This document shows positions 36,142 to 45,806 of a DNA stretch of 64,000 nt, piece after piece. The stretch comes from Achromobacter marplatensis (GTDB lineage Bacteria > Pseudomonadota > Gammaproteobacteria > Burkholderiales > Burkholderiaceae_B), in NCBI RefSeq assembly GCF_002209535.1, contig NZ_NJIG01000001.1:124001-188000 (forward strand), given 5' to 3'. Below the pieces are notes generated by a model. The model was not told the origin of the DNA, made no database searches, and saw only the letters and a program-made list of their open reading frames with translations. Numbering within the stretch: the stretch's first letter is position 1; each line of letters opens with the position of its first letter. The position numbers and the translations under genes were made by a program.

Positions 36142-38265
36142 TCAGGCAGCCTGGTTCAGGCTGGCGAAGTTGCGGCCGGATTCCGCTAGCTGCACGAGCA
36201 GCGGCGACGGCTTCCTGAATGCGGGGTCTTCCTCGGCGTAGCTGCGGATGTCGGCCAGCACGCGGTCCAGCCCCACGCTATCGGCGTAATGCAGCGGCCC
36301 GCCGCGGTAGCGTGGAAAGCCGTAGCCCGACAGGAACACCACGTCCACGTCGGACGGACGCAACGCAATGCCCTGGTGCAGGACGTTGGCGGCCTCGTTG
36401 ATCATGGCGGCCAGGTAGCGGCGCTGGATGTCTTCGTGCGTGAAGGGGCGCGGCGTGACGCCCGCGCGGCGGCGTTCTTCGTCGATGATGGCCAGCACTT
36501 CCGGATCGGGCGTGCCCACGCGCGCGCCGTCGGGATACAGGTAGAAGCCGCGGCCCGTCTTCTGGCCGAACCAACCGCGTTCGCACAGGCGGTCGGGAAT
36601 CTGCACATAGCGCAGCGCCGGGTCGCGCGTGGCGGCGCGGCGCTTGCGCGTGGCCCAGCCGATGTCGCCGCCGGCCAGATCCGCCATCTGGTACGGCCCC
36701 ATCGGATAGCCGAATTCGCGCACGGCCGCGTCGATGTCGTAAGGCGATGCGCCGTCTTCCATCATCATGTCTGCCGCCTGGCGGTGCACGGCCAGGATGC
36801 GGTTGCCGATGAAGCCGTCGCACACGCCGGCGCGCACGGGCGTCTTGCGCAGCCGCCGCGCCAGTTCGAACCCGGTGGCCACCGTTTCCGCGGACGTGTG
36901 TTCGCCCACCACGATTTCCAGCAATTTCATGATGTTGGCGGGCGAGAAGAAGTGCAGGCCCAGCACATCGGCCGGGCCGCGCGTGGCGGAGGCGATGCGG
37001 TTCACGTCCAGATAGGACGTGTTCGTGGCGAGGACGGCGCTCGGCTTGGCCACGCGGTCCAGTTGGGCGAAGACGGCAAGCTTGACGTCCATGTCCTCGA
37101 AGACGGCTTCGATGATCAGGTCGGCATCGCCCAGCGCGTCGTAGGTGGTGGCGCCGGTAAAGCGCGCCATCCGGGCGTCGCGCTCGCCTGCGGTGATCCG
37201 GCCTTTCTTCTGCAGCAGGTCGTACACCTGAGCCACGCGTGCGCGGCCGCGTTCCAGCGCGGCGTCGTCCTGTTCGACCATCACGACCGGCAGGCCGGCA
37301 TCCAGCACCGACACGGCGATGCCCGCGCCCATCGTGCCGCCGCCCACCACGCCAATTTTCTCGAGCCGGCGGGGACGCGCCGCCTTCAGTTCAGGGATCT
37401 TGGCGGTTTCGCGTTCGGCAAAGAACGCGTGCACCAGGCCGGCCCGCTGCGGGCTATCCAGGCATTGCAGGAACAGCGCGCGTTCGGTGCGCAGGCCTTC
37501 GTCAAAGGGTTGTTCGATGGCGGCGCGCACGGCGTCGACGATCTTCGCGGGCGAGTACAGGCCGCGCAAGGTCTTGGCGACCTGTTCGCCTGCGGCGGAG
37601 GCTTCGGCCAACGCTGCGGCCTTGTCGGCCAGCGCGTCAGTGGCATCGCGGCTGCGGCGCGGGCCGGCGCCTTCTGCCAGCAAGCGGCGGGTGTAGGCCA
37701 GGCCCGCGGCCTGGGCATCGTCGCCGTCGCCCAGGGCGTCGACCAGGCCGGCTTTCAGCGCCGCCTCGGCGGACAGGTGCTTGCCCGACAGCATCAGGTC
37801 CAGCGCCGCGCGGGCGCCGATCAGGCGGGGCGTGCGTTGCGTGCCGCCTGCGCCGGGCAGCAGGCCCAGGTTCACTTCGGGCAGGCCGAGCTTGGCGCCG
37901 GGCAGGGCGACGCGGTAATGCGCGGCCAGCGCCACTTCCAGTCCGCCACCCAGGGCCGCGCCGTGCAGCACGGCCACCACGGGCTTGTCGCTGGCTTCGA
38001 TCTGGTTGCACACGTCGGGCAGGGCGGGCGGCTTGGGCGGCTTGCCGAATTCGCGGATGTCCGCACCGGCGATGAAGTTCTTGCCGGCGCCCACCAGCAG
38101 GATGGCGCGCACTTGGCGGTCCGACTGCGCGGCCTGGATGGCCGCGGCAAGGTCGTGGCGCACGTCGGCGCTCAGCGCATTCACGGGAGGGTGGTCAAGG
38201 GTGATGACCAGGATGTCGTCGTCGCGGCGCGCGTGGGCGGCGCCGGCAGGTTGCTTGTCCATCAT
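36142..38265 (-). CDS. Bifunctional enoyl-CoA hydratase/3-hydroxyacyl-CoA dehydrogenase (FadB/FadJ-like)
   Basis: A 707-residue fusion. The N-terminal crotonase domain keeps the oxyanion segment and both glutamates (E110 in [13 protein letters not shown]130 in [15 protein letters not shown]). The C-terminal dehydrogenase begins near 303 with the NAD motif [11 protein letters not shown] and has catalytic H438 in [17 protein letters not shown]. It performs hydration and oxidation in beta-oxidation. It is the first gene of the catabolic operon, with AAGG before tandem ATGs at 38265 and 38262. It is divergent from a LysR gene. Confidence 0.92.
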   Translation of the reverse strand: MMDKQPAGAAHARRDDDILVITLDHPPVNALSADVRHDLAAAIQAAQSDRQVRAILLVGAGKNFIAGADIREFGKPPKPPALPDVCNQIEASDKPVVAVLHGAALGGGLEVALAAHYRVALPGAKLGLPEVNLGLLPGAGGTQRTPRLIGARAALDLMLSGKHLSAEAALKAGLVDALGDGDDAQAAGLAYTRRLLAEGAGPRRSRDATDALADKAAALAEASAAGEQVAKTLRGLYSPAKIVDAVRAAIEQPFDEGLRTERALFLQCLDSPQRAGLVHAFFAERETAKIPELKAARPRRLEKIGVVGGGTMGAGIAVSVLDAGLPVVMVEQDDAALERGRARVAQVYDLLQKKGRITAGERDARMARFTGATTYDALGDADLIIEAVFEDMDVKLAVFAQLDRVAKPSAVLATNTSYLDVNRIASATRGPADVLGLHFFSPANIMKLLEIVVGEHTSAETVATGFELARRLRKTPVRAGVCDGFIGNRILAVHRQAADMMMEDGASPYDIDAAVREFGYPMGPYQMADLAGGDIGWATRKRRAATRDPALRYVQIPDRLCERGWFGQKTGRGFYLYPDGARVGTPDPEVLAIIDEERRRAGVTPRPFTHEDIQRRYLAAMINEAANVLHQGIALRPSDVDVVFLSGYGFPRYRGGPLHYADSVGLDRVLADIRSYAEEDPAFRKPSPLLVQLAESGRNFASLNQAA

Positions 38266-38361
38266 GGGACCTTGTCTCCAATGGGGCGTCCGCCGTGGCG
38301 GCGCCTGGCGGGCCAGAACGGCTCGTCTCTTATTTCCTTATTCTTTCCCAGTAAAGATGTC

Positions 38362-38413
38362 TTGACAATGGCATCTAGAATTGACATGGCGGATAATAAA
38401 ATTTGACAATGGC
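38362..38413. promoter_or_regulatory. Three direct repeats TTGACA(A)TGGC in the divergent promoter
   Basis: TTGACAATGGC occurs at 38362-38372 and 38403-38413, and TTGACATGGC at 38381-38390, in a locally AT-rich part of the 162-base gap between the beta-oxidation operon and its LysR gene. Spacing is 19 and 22 bases, close to two helical turns. Each copy contains a perfect TTGACA, so the repeats could be -35 elements or regulator half-sites. A GATAAT lies at 38392-38397 but not at proper distance from any copy. Confidence 0.5.
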
Positions 38414-38427
38414 CGTGGAGGAGCCTC

Positions 38428-39357
38428 ATGGACACTAAATCCCTGACCTTGCTGGTGGAAATCCTGGACGCCGGCAACCTGAGCGAAGCCGCGCGCCGCC
38501 TGAAGATGACGCGCGCCAATGTCAGCTACCACCTGAACCAGCTGGAGCGTTCGGTGGGCATGCAGTTGGTGCGGCGTACGACGCGGCACGTCGAGGCCAC
38601 TGAAATTGGATTGAAGCTGTATCAGCACGGGCGCAGCATCCAGGATGAATTGGTGGCCGCCCGTGAATCCGTTGAAACGCTGGGCAAGACGCCGCAAGGC
38701 AAAGTGCGCTTGAGCGTGCCCAGTGGCTATGGGCAGTTCGTGATGACGCCGTGGCTGCTGGAATTCAAGCAGGCGTACCCCGACATCGTGCTGGACGTGC
38801 TGTTCGAGAACAGCGTGGACGACCTGCTGCGCGACGAAGTGGATATCGCGGTGCGCATCATGTCCGAGCCGCCGCAGAACCTGGTGGCGCGCGAACTGGG
38901 CCAGGTGCGCTACGTGGCGTGCGCGTCCCAGGCCTTTGCCGACGCCCGCGGCCTGCCGCAGCGCCCTGAAGACCTGGCGAGCACGCCCGTCATCAGCGCG
39001 GCCGTCATCGGCCGGCCGTTGCGGCTGTCGGCCTACTATGGCGGCCAGCCGCGCCAGCACGTGGTGCTGGAACCCACCGTGATCTCCCGCAACTACGCCT
39101 TCCTGCGCGACGCGATCCGCGCCGGCCTGGGGGTGGGCGTGGTGCCGGACTACGTGGTGCACGACGACATCGCCCGTGGCGACCTGTTGCCCGCGCTGAC
39201 CGAGTGGCGGCTGAGCATCTTCGGCCGGGGCATGTACATGCTGTACATGCCGAATCGGCACCATCCCCGCGCGATCTCGATGATGATCGAATTCATCCTG
39301 GATCGGGCCCAGCGCGGCCACGAGGGCCAGCCGGGCCTGCTGGCGCTGGCGGGCTAA
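38428..39357 (+). CDS. LysR-family transcriptional regulator
   Basis: A 309-residue LysR protein (LTLLVEILDAGNLSEAARRLKMTRANVSYHLNQLERSVGMQLVRRTTR) with a CrgA/AaeR-like effector domain (YPDIVLDVLFENSVDDLLRDEVDIAVRIM). GGAGGAG precedes the ATG. It is divergent from the fadB-like gene and is the probable regulator of the whole 38.3 to 29.6 kb catabolic operon through the three direct repeats. Confidence 0.9.
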   Translation: MDTKSLTLLVEILDAGNLSEAARRLKMTRANVSYHLNQLERSVGMQLVRRTTRHVEATEIGLKLYQHGRSIQDELVAARESVETLGKTPQGKVRLSVPSGYGQFVMTPWLLEFKQAYPDIVLDVLFENSVDDLLRDEVDIAVRIMSEPPQNLVARELGQVRYVACASQAFADARGLPQRPEDLASTPVISAAVIGRPLRLSAYYGGQPRQHVVLEPTVISRNYAFLRDAIRAGLGVGVVPDYVVHDDIARGDLLPALTEWRLSIFGRGMYMLYMPNRHHPRAISMMIEFILDRAQRGHEGQPGLLALAG

Positions 39358-39415
39358 ATACGGTCAGGCACGCCACTTGCTGTCCGCTGTCGATAATCGA
39401 TTGTTGGGGGGCAAG

Positions 39416-40636
39416 ATGGAAATCACGACACCGGTCGCGACAGCACCGGGCGCGGTCGAACGCGCGAAGCCGACAGAAAACGCCGACACGGGGGAGGAGG
39501 CTGCAAGCCCCGCCGAAGAGAAAGTGACGGTGCAGGAGGCAGGACTGATCTCCGAGCCCCGGCCGGACACCCCTTATGTCTGGGCGCGCGGCGCCTGCCT
39601 GACCACGTTGACCGTCCTGGCAGTGCTGTTCACCCTCAAGCTGGCGCAGGAATTCATCGTCCCCGTGGTGATGGCGATTGTCGTGGCCTACGCGCTGGAC
39701 CCCATCGTGAGCCTGATGGGGCGCGCCCGCGTGCCGCGCGCGGTCGGGATCCTGATCTTGATGTTCGTCATCGCCACCGGCCTGGCGGGCTTGGCCTACG
39801 TCACGCAGAATCAGGTCAGTTCCATCGTGCAGGCGCTGCCGGAAATCTCCGGAAAGCTCTCTCGCACCCTGACCGGCATTTCCAGCGGGGACGGTTCTTT
39901 CTTTGAAAAGCTCAAGGGCGCGGCCGGCGTGTTGCAGGACAGCGGGGGTATCGTGCCCGGTCGGCAGGTGGTGGTGGCGAAGTCCGATTCCGGCTTGAGC
40001 GATTTTCTGCTGTGGGGATCCAAGGGCGTGGCCGCCTTCATCGGGCAGGCGACGATGAGCGTGTTCCTGGTGTTCTTCCTGCTGTTGTCCGGCAACGCGT
40101 TCAAGCGCAAGTTCGTGAAAGTGGCCGGCAAGACCTTGTCGCAAAAGAAGATCAGCGTGCACATGCTGGACCAGATCAACAGCTCCATCCATCGGTACAT
40201 GGCGATGATGCTGGTGACGAACCTGGCATTGGGCCTGATGTCGTGGGTGGCATTCCGTCTGCTGGGCCTGGAAAACGCCGCGACCTGGGCCGTGGTCGCT
40301 GGCGCGCTGCACATCATTCCGTACTTCGGCCCGTTGCTCACCGCGGTGGGCACCGGGATCGCGGCCTTGATCCAATTCGGCGAGATCGGCCCGGCGCTGG
40401 CGGTGGCCGGCAGTTCGGTGGCCATCGCCTTGTTGATGGGCGTAGTGGTCACGACCTGGATGTCCGGCCGCATCGCCAAGATGAACGCCGTCGCGGTCTT
40501 CATGCTGCTGCTGTTGTTCACCTGGCTGTGGGGCGTGTGGGGAACGCTGCTTTCCGTGCCGCTGGCCTTCATCGCGAAAGTGGTCGCTGACCACATCGAA
40601 GGATTGGAGGCCGTGTCGGAGTTCCTGGGCGAGTAA
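39416..40636 (+). CDS. AI-2E-family (PerM/YdiK-like) membrane transporter
   Basis: A 406-residue membrane protein with a charged, glutamate-rich cytosolic N-terminus of about 50 residues and roughly eight helices (LTTLTVLAVLFTLKLAQEFIVPVVMAIVVAYAL; IIPYFGPLLTAVGTGIAALI; FMLLLLFTWLWGVWGTLLSVPL). The PYFGP-containing loop is typical of the family. Members have been linked to autoinducer-2 export or ion transport, so a precise substrate should not be assumed. The ATG at 39416 has GGGGGG upstream. It stands alone between a LysR gene and the acyl-CoA-dehydrogenase-like gene. Confidence 0.85.
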   Translation: MEITTPVATAPGAVERAKPTENADTGEEAASPAEEKVTVQEAGLISEPRPDTPYVWARGACLTTLTVLAVLFTLKLAQEFIVPVVMAIVVAYALDPIVSLMGRARVPRAVGILILMFVIATGLAGLAYVTQNQVSSIVQALPEISGKLSRTLTGISSGDGSFFEKLKGAAGVLQDSGGIVPGRQVVVAKSDSGLSDFLLWGSKGVAAFIGQATMSVFLVFFLLLSGNAFKRKFVKVAGKTLSQKKISVHMLDQINSSIHRYMAMMLVTNLALGLMSWVAFRLLGLENAATWAVVAGALHIIPYFGPLLTAVGTGIAALIQFGEIGPALAVAGSSVAIALLMGVVVTTWMSGRIAKMNAVAVFMLLLLFTWLWGVWGTLLSVPLAFIAKVVADHIEGLEAVSEFLGE

Positions 40637-40651
40637 GCACGGGCACGCCAC

Positions 40652-41743
40652 ATGCTGAAGGGAGTTTTCCTCACCTTGAATCACGCCACCGTGCTCGCCA
40701 TGCCAACCCGACTCGCCCGTTCGATTTCCTCCGAATCCCTCGGCCAGACGATCCAGGACGTCCTGGCCGGCGCCCGGCCGCCGGTGGATCCCGGCCATTG
40801 GCTGGGCGAACTCGTGCGCGCCGGCTTCGGCGGGTTGCCGTTGCCGGGCTCGGGCGGCACCTTGCTGCGCTGGCGGGCGCTCGCCGCGGTTGCCGCGGTG
40901 GATCTGGGCTTGGCCAAATTATTCGAGGGGCACACGGATGCGCTGGCCATTCTTGCCGAGCTGCAAGCACGCGTGGACGCGCCCGAAGATGCCTGCTGGG
41001 GCGTCTGGTGCGCCGAGCCGCCCGACATGCGCGTGGGCATACGCGCCCACGCCGCCGGCGGGGTCATGGTCAGCGGCTTGAAGGGATGGTGCTCGGGTGC
41101 CGCGGCGCTAAGCCACGCGATCGTCAGCGGTTGGAACGGCGCAGGCGAACCTTGCCTGGCCGCAGTGGCGCTGGACCAGCCGGGCGTGACTGTCACCACG
41201 CAAGGCTGGCACGCCGTCGGCATGCGCTCGTCCGCCAGTGTGAATGTGGTTTTCGACCAGGCGCGAGGCGCCGCCGTCGGTGCGCCGGGCGCCTATGTGG
41301 ACCGCCCGGGTTTCCTGCATGGCGGGGCGGGCGTTGCCGCTTGCTGGTACGGCGCGTTGGCGGGCATTGCCGAAAGGCTGCGCACCGCTGTCGCAAAGGG
41401 TCGGCCCGACCCGTACCGGCTGGCGCATCTTGGCGCCGTGGATGTTGCCTTGGCCGAGGCGCGTGCGGTGTTGCGCGAGGCCGCCGCGGCGATCGACGCC
41501 CATCCCGAAGACGGCTGCGTACTGCATACCGCGCGGGCCCGCCTGGCGGTGGAAGCCGCCGCAGAAGACGTATTGAACCGCGTGCCGCGCGCGCTGGGGG
41601 CCGGCCCGTTATGCCGCGATGCCGCTTTGGCGCAAGCCTTGGCGGACTTGCCCGTGTTCATCCGGCAGAGCCACGCGGAACGCGATCAGGCCGCGCATGG
41701 CAAGCACGTTGCGCAACACGGAGAGCCGCCTTGGTCACTCTAG
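40652..41743 (+). CDS. Acyl-CoA dehydrogenase-like protein of a NodS-type cluster
   Basis: A 363-residue protein with weak acyl-CoA dehydrogenase character: the mid-beta region (VSGLKGWCSGAAALSHAIVSGW, GWHAVGMRSSASVNVVFD) is recognisable, while the N- and C-terminal helical domains are divergent and no canonical catalytic base is evident. The start could be ATG 40652 or 40700 (MPTRLARSISSE). It overlaps the downstream methyltransferase by 13 bases. In other proteobacteria such a protein is clustered with a NodS-like methyltransferase, a family 2 glycosyltransferase and usually a PIG-L deacetylase. Function unknown. Confidence 0.75.
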   Translation: MLKGVFLTLNHATVLAMPTRLARSISSESLGQTIQDVLAGARPPVDPGHWLGELVRAGFGGLPLPGSGGTLLRWRALAAVAAVDLGLAKLFEGHTDALAILAELQARVDAPEDACWGVWCAEPPDMRVGIRAHAAGGVMVSGLKGWCSGAAALSHAIVSGWNGAGEPCLAAVALDQPGVTVTTQGWHAVGMRSSASVNVVFDQARGAAVGAPGAYVDRPGFLHGGAGVAACWYGALAGIAERLRTAVAKGRPDPYRLAHLGAVDVALAEARAVLREAAAAIDAHPEDGCVLHTARARLAVEAAAEDVLNRVPRALGAGPLCRDAALAQALADLPVFIRQSHAERDQAAHGKHVAQHGEPPWSL

Positions 41744-42321
41744 ATGACCACCATTTCGAGCGCCTGTACCGCAAGGACGACGATCCTTGGCGGGTGGCCA
41801 CTGCCTGGTACGAGCGCCGCAAGCGCGCCGTGCTGCTGGCGACGTTGGCGCGCGAACGCTATGGCCACATCTTTGAGGCGGGCTGCGGCGGGGGCGACAT
41901 GACGCTTGCCCTGGCGCAGCGCTGCGACCAGCTCTGCGCCGTGGATCTGGCGCCCAGCGCGGTGCGCCGCGTCCAGGCCCGGCTGCGTGCCGATCCGGTG
42001 GCGGCCACGGTGCGCTCGCTGGCGTTGAAGTTGCCGCAACAATGGCCGCCCGTGCCCGCTGCGGGCTTCGATCTGATCGTTGTCTCGGAGCTGGCGTATT
42101 ACCTGGACGACGCCGCCTGCGCGCTGTTCCTGGCGCGCCTGCGCAGCAGTTTGGGAGCGGGCGGCGAATTGGTCGCCTGCCACTGGCGCCCCGCGTTCGA
42201 TGACCGCCTGCAACCCACCGACCGTCTGCATGATGCGATGGGAGCGTTGCCCGGCCTGCAACGGCTGGTACATCACCATGAAGAAGATTTTCGTCTGGAC
42301 CTCTGGCGCAACCCCTTGTAA
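41731..42321 (+). CDS. NodS-like SAM-dependent methyltransferase
   Basis: A 196-residue class I methyltransferase: HFERLYRKDDDPWRVATAWYERRKRAVLLATL at the N-terminus, SAM-binding GHIFEAGCGGGDMTLALA, then DLIVVSELAYYLDDAACALFLARL. This matches NodS, the N-methyltransferase of Nod factor synthesis, and its relatives outside rhizobia. The only plausible start is TTG 41731, preceded by GGAGAG and inside the end of the upstream gene, which implies coupled translation. The natural substrate is unknown, and no nod genes are nearby. Confidence 0.82.
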   Translation: MVTLDDHHFERLYRKDDDPWRVATAWYERRKRAVLLATLARERYGHIFEAGCGGGDMTLALAQRCDQLCAVDLAPSAVRRVQARLRADPVAATVRSLALKLPQQWPPVPAAGFDLIVVSELAYYLDDAACALFLARLRSSLGAGGELVACHWRPAFDDRLQPTDRLHDAMGALPGLQRLVHHHEEDFRLDLWRNPL

Positions 42322-42331
42322 GGAGCAGGCG

Positions 42332-43000
42332 ATGATCGGAATCTGCATACCCGCCCACAACGAAGAACGGATGATCGGCGCCTGCCTGCGCGCCGCGACC
42401 CGCGCCGCCCGGCACCCGCTGCTGGCGGCTGAACGCGTCGAGATCGTGGTGGTGCTGGATCGCTGCCGGGACCGTACCGAGCAATTGTCGGCGGCGTGGC
42501 CGGTGCGGTGCCTGCGGGTCGAGGCGGGTAACGTGGGCGTGGCCCGGGCCTTCGGGGCGCAGCATCTTCTTGATGCGGGCGCACGCTGGCTGGCATTCAC
42601 GGACGCCGATACCCGCGTGTCGGCGCGCTGGCTGGTGGATCAGTTGTCTTTAGGGGCGGAAGTCGTATGCGGCACCGTGGGCGTGTCGGGCTGGGCCCAA
42701 CATGGCGCGCATGCGCGCCAGGCCCGGCGCCGTTTCGCCACCCACTACCAGGATCAGGACGGCCACCGCCACGTGCACGGCGCAAACCTTGGCATCGAGG
42801 CGCATGCCTATCGGCACATCGGCGGCTTTGCCGCGCTGGCCTGCAGCGAAGACCAGGCATTGGTGGACCGGTTGGAGCAAGGCGGCGCCCGCATCGCCTG
42901 GACGGCGCTGCCGCGGGTGACAACCAGCGCGCGGCCGTACTCCCGCGTGGAAGGCGGCTTTGCCAGCGCCTTGCGCCAAGGCTGGGACGAACCCGACTAG
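42332..43000 (+). CDS. Family 2 glycosyltransferase
   Basis: A 222-residue GT-A-fold enzyme: GICIPAHNEERMIGACL at the nucleotide-sugar site, the DxD motif in AFTDADTRV, then HVHGANLGIEAHAYRHIGGFAALACSEDQALVDRLE, with the acceptor-binding ED motif. No transmembrane helix is visible. AAGGAG ends 6 bases before the ATG at 42332. It is the third gene of the small operon with the NodS-like and dehydrogenase-like proteins. Donor and acceptor are unknown. Confidence 0.84.
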   Translation: MIGICIPAHNEERMIGACLRAATRAARHPLLAAERVEIVVVLDRCRDRTEQLSAAWPVRCLRVEAGNVGVARAFGAQHLLDAGARWLAFTDADTRVSARWLVDQLSLGAEVVCGTVGVSGWAQHGAHARQARRRFATHYQDQDGHRHVHGANLGIEAHAYRHIGGFAALACSEDQALVDRLEQGGARIAWTALPRVTTSARPYSRVEGGFASALRQGWDEPD

Positions 43001-43032
43001 CTTGAACCACTGGCGACCGCCGGAGAGATGCG

Positions 43033-44379
43033 ATGAATATCGAAGCCGTCTGGTTCCTGCTGATCGGCGCGTTGTTCGTGTTGATGGCGGTGTCCAAACG
43101 CCTGATCGATGCGCTGCCCATGACCGGCGCCATGGTGTATCTGGTCGTGGGCTTTCTGATCGGCCCGACAGGATTGGGGCTGCTGAACCTGGATCTCTAC
43201 CGAGACAGCCACTTGCTGCGCCTGGCGACCGAAGCGGCATTGCCGGTTTCGCTGTTCGCAGTCGGCATGCATTTGCGCGTGGCTTGTGGGCATCCTTTGT
43301 GGCGCCTGCCGCTGCGCCTGGCGGCGCCGGCCATGCTGCTGACCATTGCGCTGATGACGGCATTCGGCATGGGCCTATTGGGCTTGGGATTGGGGGCGGC
43401 AGTGCTGTTGGCGGCGGCGCTGGCGCCGACGGACCCGGTGCTGGCCAATGAATTGCGCCCGCGTGAAGCGGGCGATGACGAACCGCTGCGCTTTGCCTTG
43501 TCGGGCGAGGGCGGCGCCAATGACGGGGCGGCGTTTCCCTTCGTGATCCTGGGCATCGCCCTGTGCAACGCGGGGCCGGCCGGGCTTGATCAGCCGTGGC
43601 CGTTGGCGGCCGCCCTGATCTGGGGCGTGGTCAGCGCGGTGGGAATCGGCTGGTTGCTGGGCACGCTGGGCGAACGCCTGATCGCCACGCTGCGGATCCG
43701 CTATGGCAACGCCCTGGGGCTGGACGAGTTTCTGGCCCTGGGTCTGATGGCGCTGTGCTACGGGGCGACCTTGCTTGCGCATGGCTACGGCTTTCTTGCG
43801 GTCTTCTGCGCGGGGGTGGCGTTGCGCCAACAGGAGCTGCGCGCCACCGGCAGCGGTCGGACGCCGCGTGCCGTCTTGCAGGAAGTCACGCCCGCCGAAA
43901 GCGAAGAAAGCACCCAGGACCCGCAATTGGCCCATGCCCATCTGGCGGAATCGATGATGGCGACGTCGGTGGGGCTGGAACGCTTTGCCGAATTGGCGCT
44001 GATGCTGGTCATCGGCTGCGTGGTGTCGGCGCATTGGCGCGACATGCTGGGTTGGACGCCGCTCCTTGTGGCGGCGGTGCTGTTCTTCGCGGTGCGGCCG
44101 GCCAGCGTGATGCTGGCGCTGGCCGGGTCGTCGATGGACCGGCGCCAGCGTTGGCTGGCAAGCTGGCTGGGCATACGCGGCGTGGGCACTTTCTACTATC
44201 TGCTGCTGGCGGTGGAGCAAGCGCCGCAGGACGTGTCCCGGGCGCTTGCGCCGTTGTTGCTGGCCGCCATCGTCGCGTCCGTGCTGGTGCACGGCATCTC
44301 GGCGTCGCCCCTGATGGGGTGGTACTACTCGCGGCTCTCAGCGCGGCCGCGCCGCGGCAAGGCATCGCGGCCGGCGTAG
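43033..44379 (+). CDS. Cation:proton antiporter, CPA1 (NhaP) type
   Basis: A 448-residue membrane protein with about 12-13 helices. The CPA1 core motifs are present: [11 protein letters not shown] in the fifth helix and [19 protein letters not shown], with the ion-binding ND pair. A hydrophilic loop ([21 protein letters not shown]) lies about two thirds along. It exchanges Na+ or K+ for H+ across the inner membrane. It follows the glycosyltransferase by 32 bases. Its last 55 bases overlap the convergent enolase gene. Confidence 0.87.
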   Translation: MNIEAVWFLLIGALFVLMAVSKRLIDALPMTGAMVYLVVGFLIGPTGLGLLNLDLYRDSHLLRLATEAALPVSLFAVGMHLRVACGHPLWRLPLRLAAPAMLLTIALMTAFGMGLLGLGLGAAVLLAAALAPTDPVLANELRPREAGDDEPLRFALSGEGGANDGAAFPFVILGIALCNAGPAGLDQPWPLAAALIWGVVSAVGIGWLLGTLGERLIATLRIRYGNALGLDEFLALGLMALCYGATLLAHGYGFLAVFCAGVALRQQELRATGSGRTPRAVLQEVTPAESEESTQDPQLAHAHLAESMMATSVGLERFAELALMLVIGCVVSAHWRDMLGWTPLLVAAVLFFAVRPASVMLALAGSSMDRRQRWLASWLGIRGVGTFYYLLLAVEQAPQDVSRALAPLLLAAIVASVLVHGISASPLMGWYYSRLSARPRRGKASRPA

Positions 44380-45623
44380 ACGGCAGCCGCGCCCAGTTCG
44401 CGTTCAATGCGCAGCAGGCGGTTGTACTTGGCGGTGCGGTCGGCGCGCGATAGCGACCCGGTCTTGATCAGGCCGCAGTTGGCGGCCACCGCCAGGTCGG
44501 CAATGGTCGTGTCCTCGGTTTCGCCGGATCGGTGCGACATGACGGCGCCGTATGCCGCGCGGCGGGCCATTCCCAATACCTGCAGGGTCTCGCTCAGCGT
44601 GCCGATCTGATTGGCTTTGACCAGGATGGCGTTGCCGATTCCGGCCGAGATGCCAGCTTCGAACAGGCGGGGGTTGGTGCAGAAGACATCGTCACCCACC
44701 AGATGGCAGGCATCGCCCAGCCGTGCGGTCAGGGCTTGCCAGCCGGCAGGGTCGTCTTCGGCCATACCGTCTTCGATGGATACGATGGGGTAGTCGCGTA
44801 CCAGGCGGGCCAGGTAATCCACCTGCTGTTCGCGGCTGCGAACCACGCCTTCGCCCTGATAACGATAGCCCGCATCGGTGTGGAATTCGCTGGCCGCCGG
44901 ATCCAGTGCCAGCGCAATGTCCGTGCCCGCGCGCAGGCCGGCCTGCTCGATGGACGCCATGATGAAGTCCAGCGCCTCTGGTGCCGTGCGCAGGACGGGT
45001 GCGAATCCGCCCTCGTCGCCCACATTGACGCTGTGGCCGGCCGCCAGCAGCTTGCCGCGCAGGGTGTGGAAGACTTCGGCGCCCATGCGGATGGCTTCGG
45101 CGAAGGTTTCCGCGCCCACCGGCAAGATCATGAATTCCTGGAAATCCAGCGGATTGTCGGCGTGTGCGCCACCGTTGATGATGTTGATCATCGGGACGGG
45201 CAGCACTTGCGCCTGCACGCCGCCCAGGTGGCGCCACAGCGGCTGCCCTTCACTGGCGGCTGCCGCGTGCGCCACTGCCAGCGAGACGCCCAGCAAGGCG
45301 TTGGCGCCCAAGCGGCTTTTGTCCGCCGTGCCGTCCAGGCCGATCATGATCCGGTCGATGGTGGCCTGCTGATCCGCTTGCTGGCCCAGCAGCGCATCCC
45401 GCAACTCGGTATTGACGGCACGCACGGCGCCCAGCACGCCGCGGCCCAGATAGCGTGCGGGATCCGCGTCGCGCCGCTCCAGTGCTTCATGCTGGCCCGT
45501 CGATGCGCCGGACGGTACCAGCGCCACGCCCATCGCGCCGTCATTCAGCCGGACTTCGACCTCGACGGTCGGGTTGCCGCGGCTGTCCAGTGCCTCGTGG
45601 GCGGTGATGTCGATGATGTTCAT
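44325..45623 (-). CDS. eno: Enolase, probably an accessory copy
   Basis: A 432-residue enolase with full active-site signatures: [14 protein letters not shown], the [12 protein letters not shown] loop, [47 protein letters not shown] and [17 protein letters not shown]. It converts 2-phosphoglycerate to phosphoenolpyruvate. In Burkholderiales the housekeeping eno normally sits beside pyrG and kdsA, whereas here it is next to an antiporter and a divergent LysR regulator, so I infer a second, regulated copy. The last 55 bases overlap the convergent antiporter gene. Confidence 0.9.
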   Translation of the reverse strand: MNIIDITAHEALDSRGNPTVEVEVRLNDGAMGVALVPSGASTGQHEALERRDADPARYLGRGVLGAVRAVNTELRDALLGQQADQQATIDRIMIGLDGTADKSRLGANALLGVSLAVAHAAAASEGQPLWRHLGGVQAQVLPVPMINIINGGAHADNPLDFQEFMILPVGAETFAEAIRMGAEVFHTLRGKLLAAGHSVNVGDEGGFAPVLRTAPEALDFIMASIEQAGLRAGTDIALALDPAASEFHTDAGYRYQGEGVVRSREQQVDYLARLVRDYPIVSIEDGMAEDDPAGWQALTARLGDACHLVGDDVFCTNPRLFEAGISAGIGNAILVKANQIGTLSETLQVLGMARRAAYGAVMSHRSGETEDTTIADLAVAANCGLIKTGSLSRADRTAKYNRLLRIERELGAAAVYAGRDALPRRGRAESRE

Positions 45624-45715
45624 GGGGCTCCTGATGGTCAGATTATTGAAATAAAGGAATGGTCTTTATCCTTGCAGTCCGGCGTGCAATACTGCAACGC
45701 ATCGAACTGATTGCG

Positions 45716-45734
45716 GGATATCCAGGCGATATCC
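45716..45734. promoter_or_regulatory. Inverted repeat between enolase and LysR gene, candidate operator
   Basis: GGATATC-CAGGC-GATATCC at 45716-45734 is a perfect 7-bp inverted repeat in the 183-base divergent gap, which is otherwise AT-rich near both genes. A further GGATAT lies at 45773-45778. Its position suits a LysR/GcvA-type regulator acting on both genes. Confidence 0.5.
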
Positions 45735-45806
45735 TAAAAAAACAACGCAATCCGGAAAATGCAGTTTTTCTGGATATTCGTCAGTTTTATTGACATAAGG
45801 AGTGCC

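Noticed and set aside
39416-40636. Assignment as a specific autoinducer-2 exporter
   Set aside because: The family name is historical. No luxS or lsr genes are visible, and members transport other substrates.
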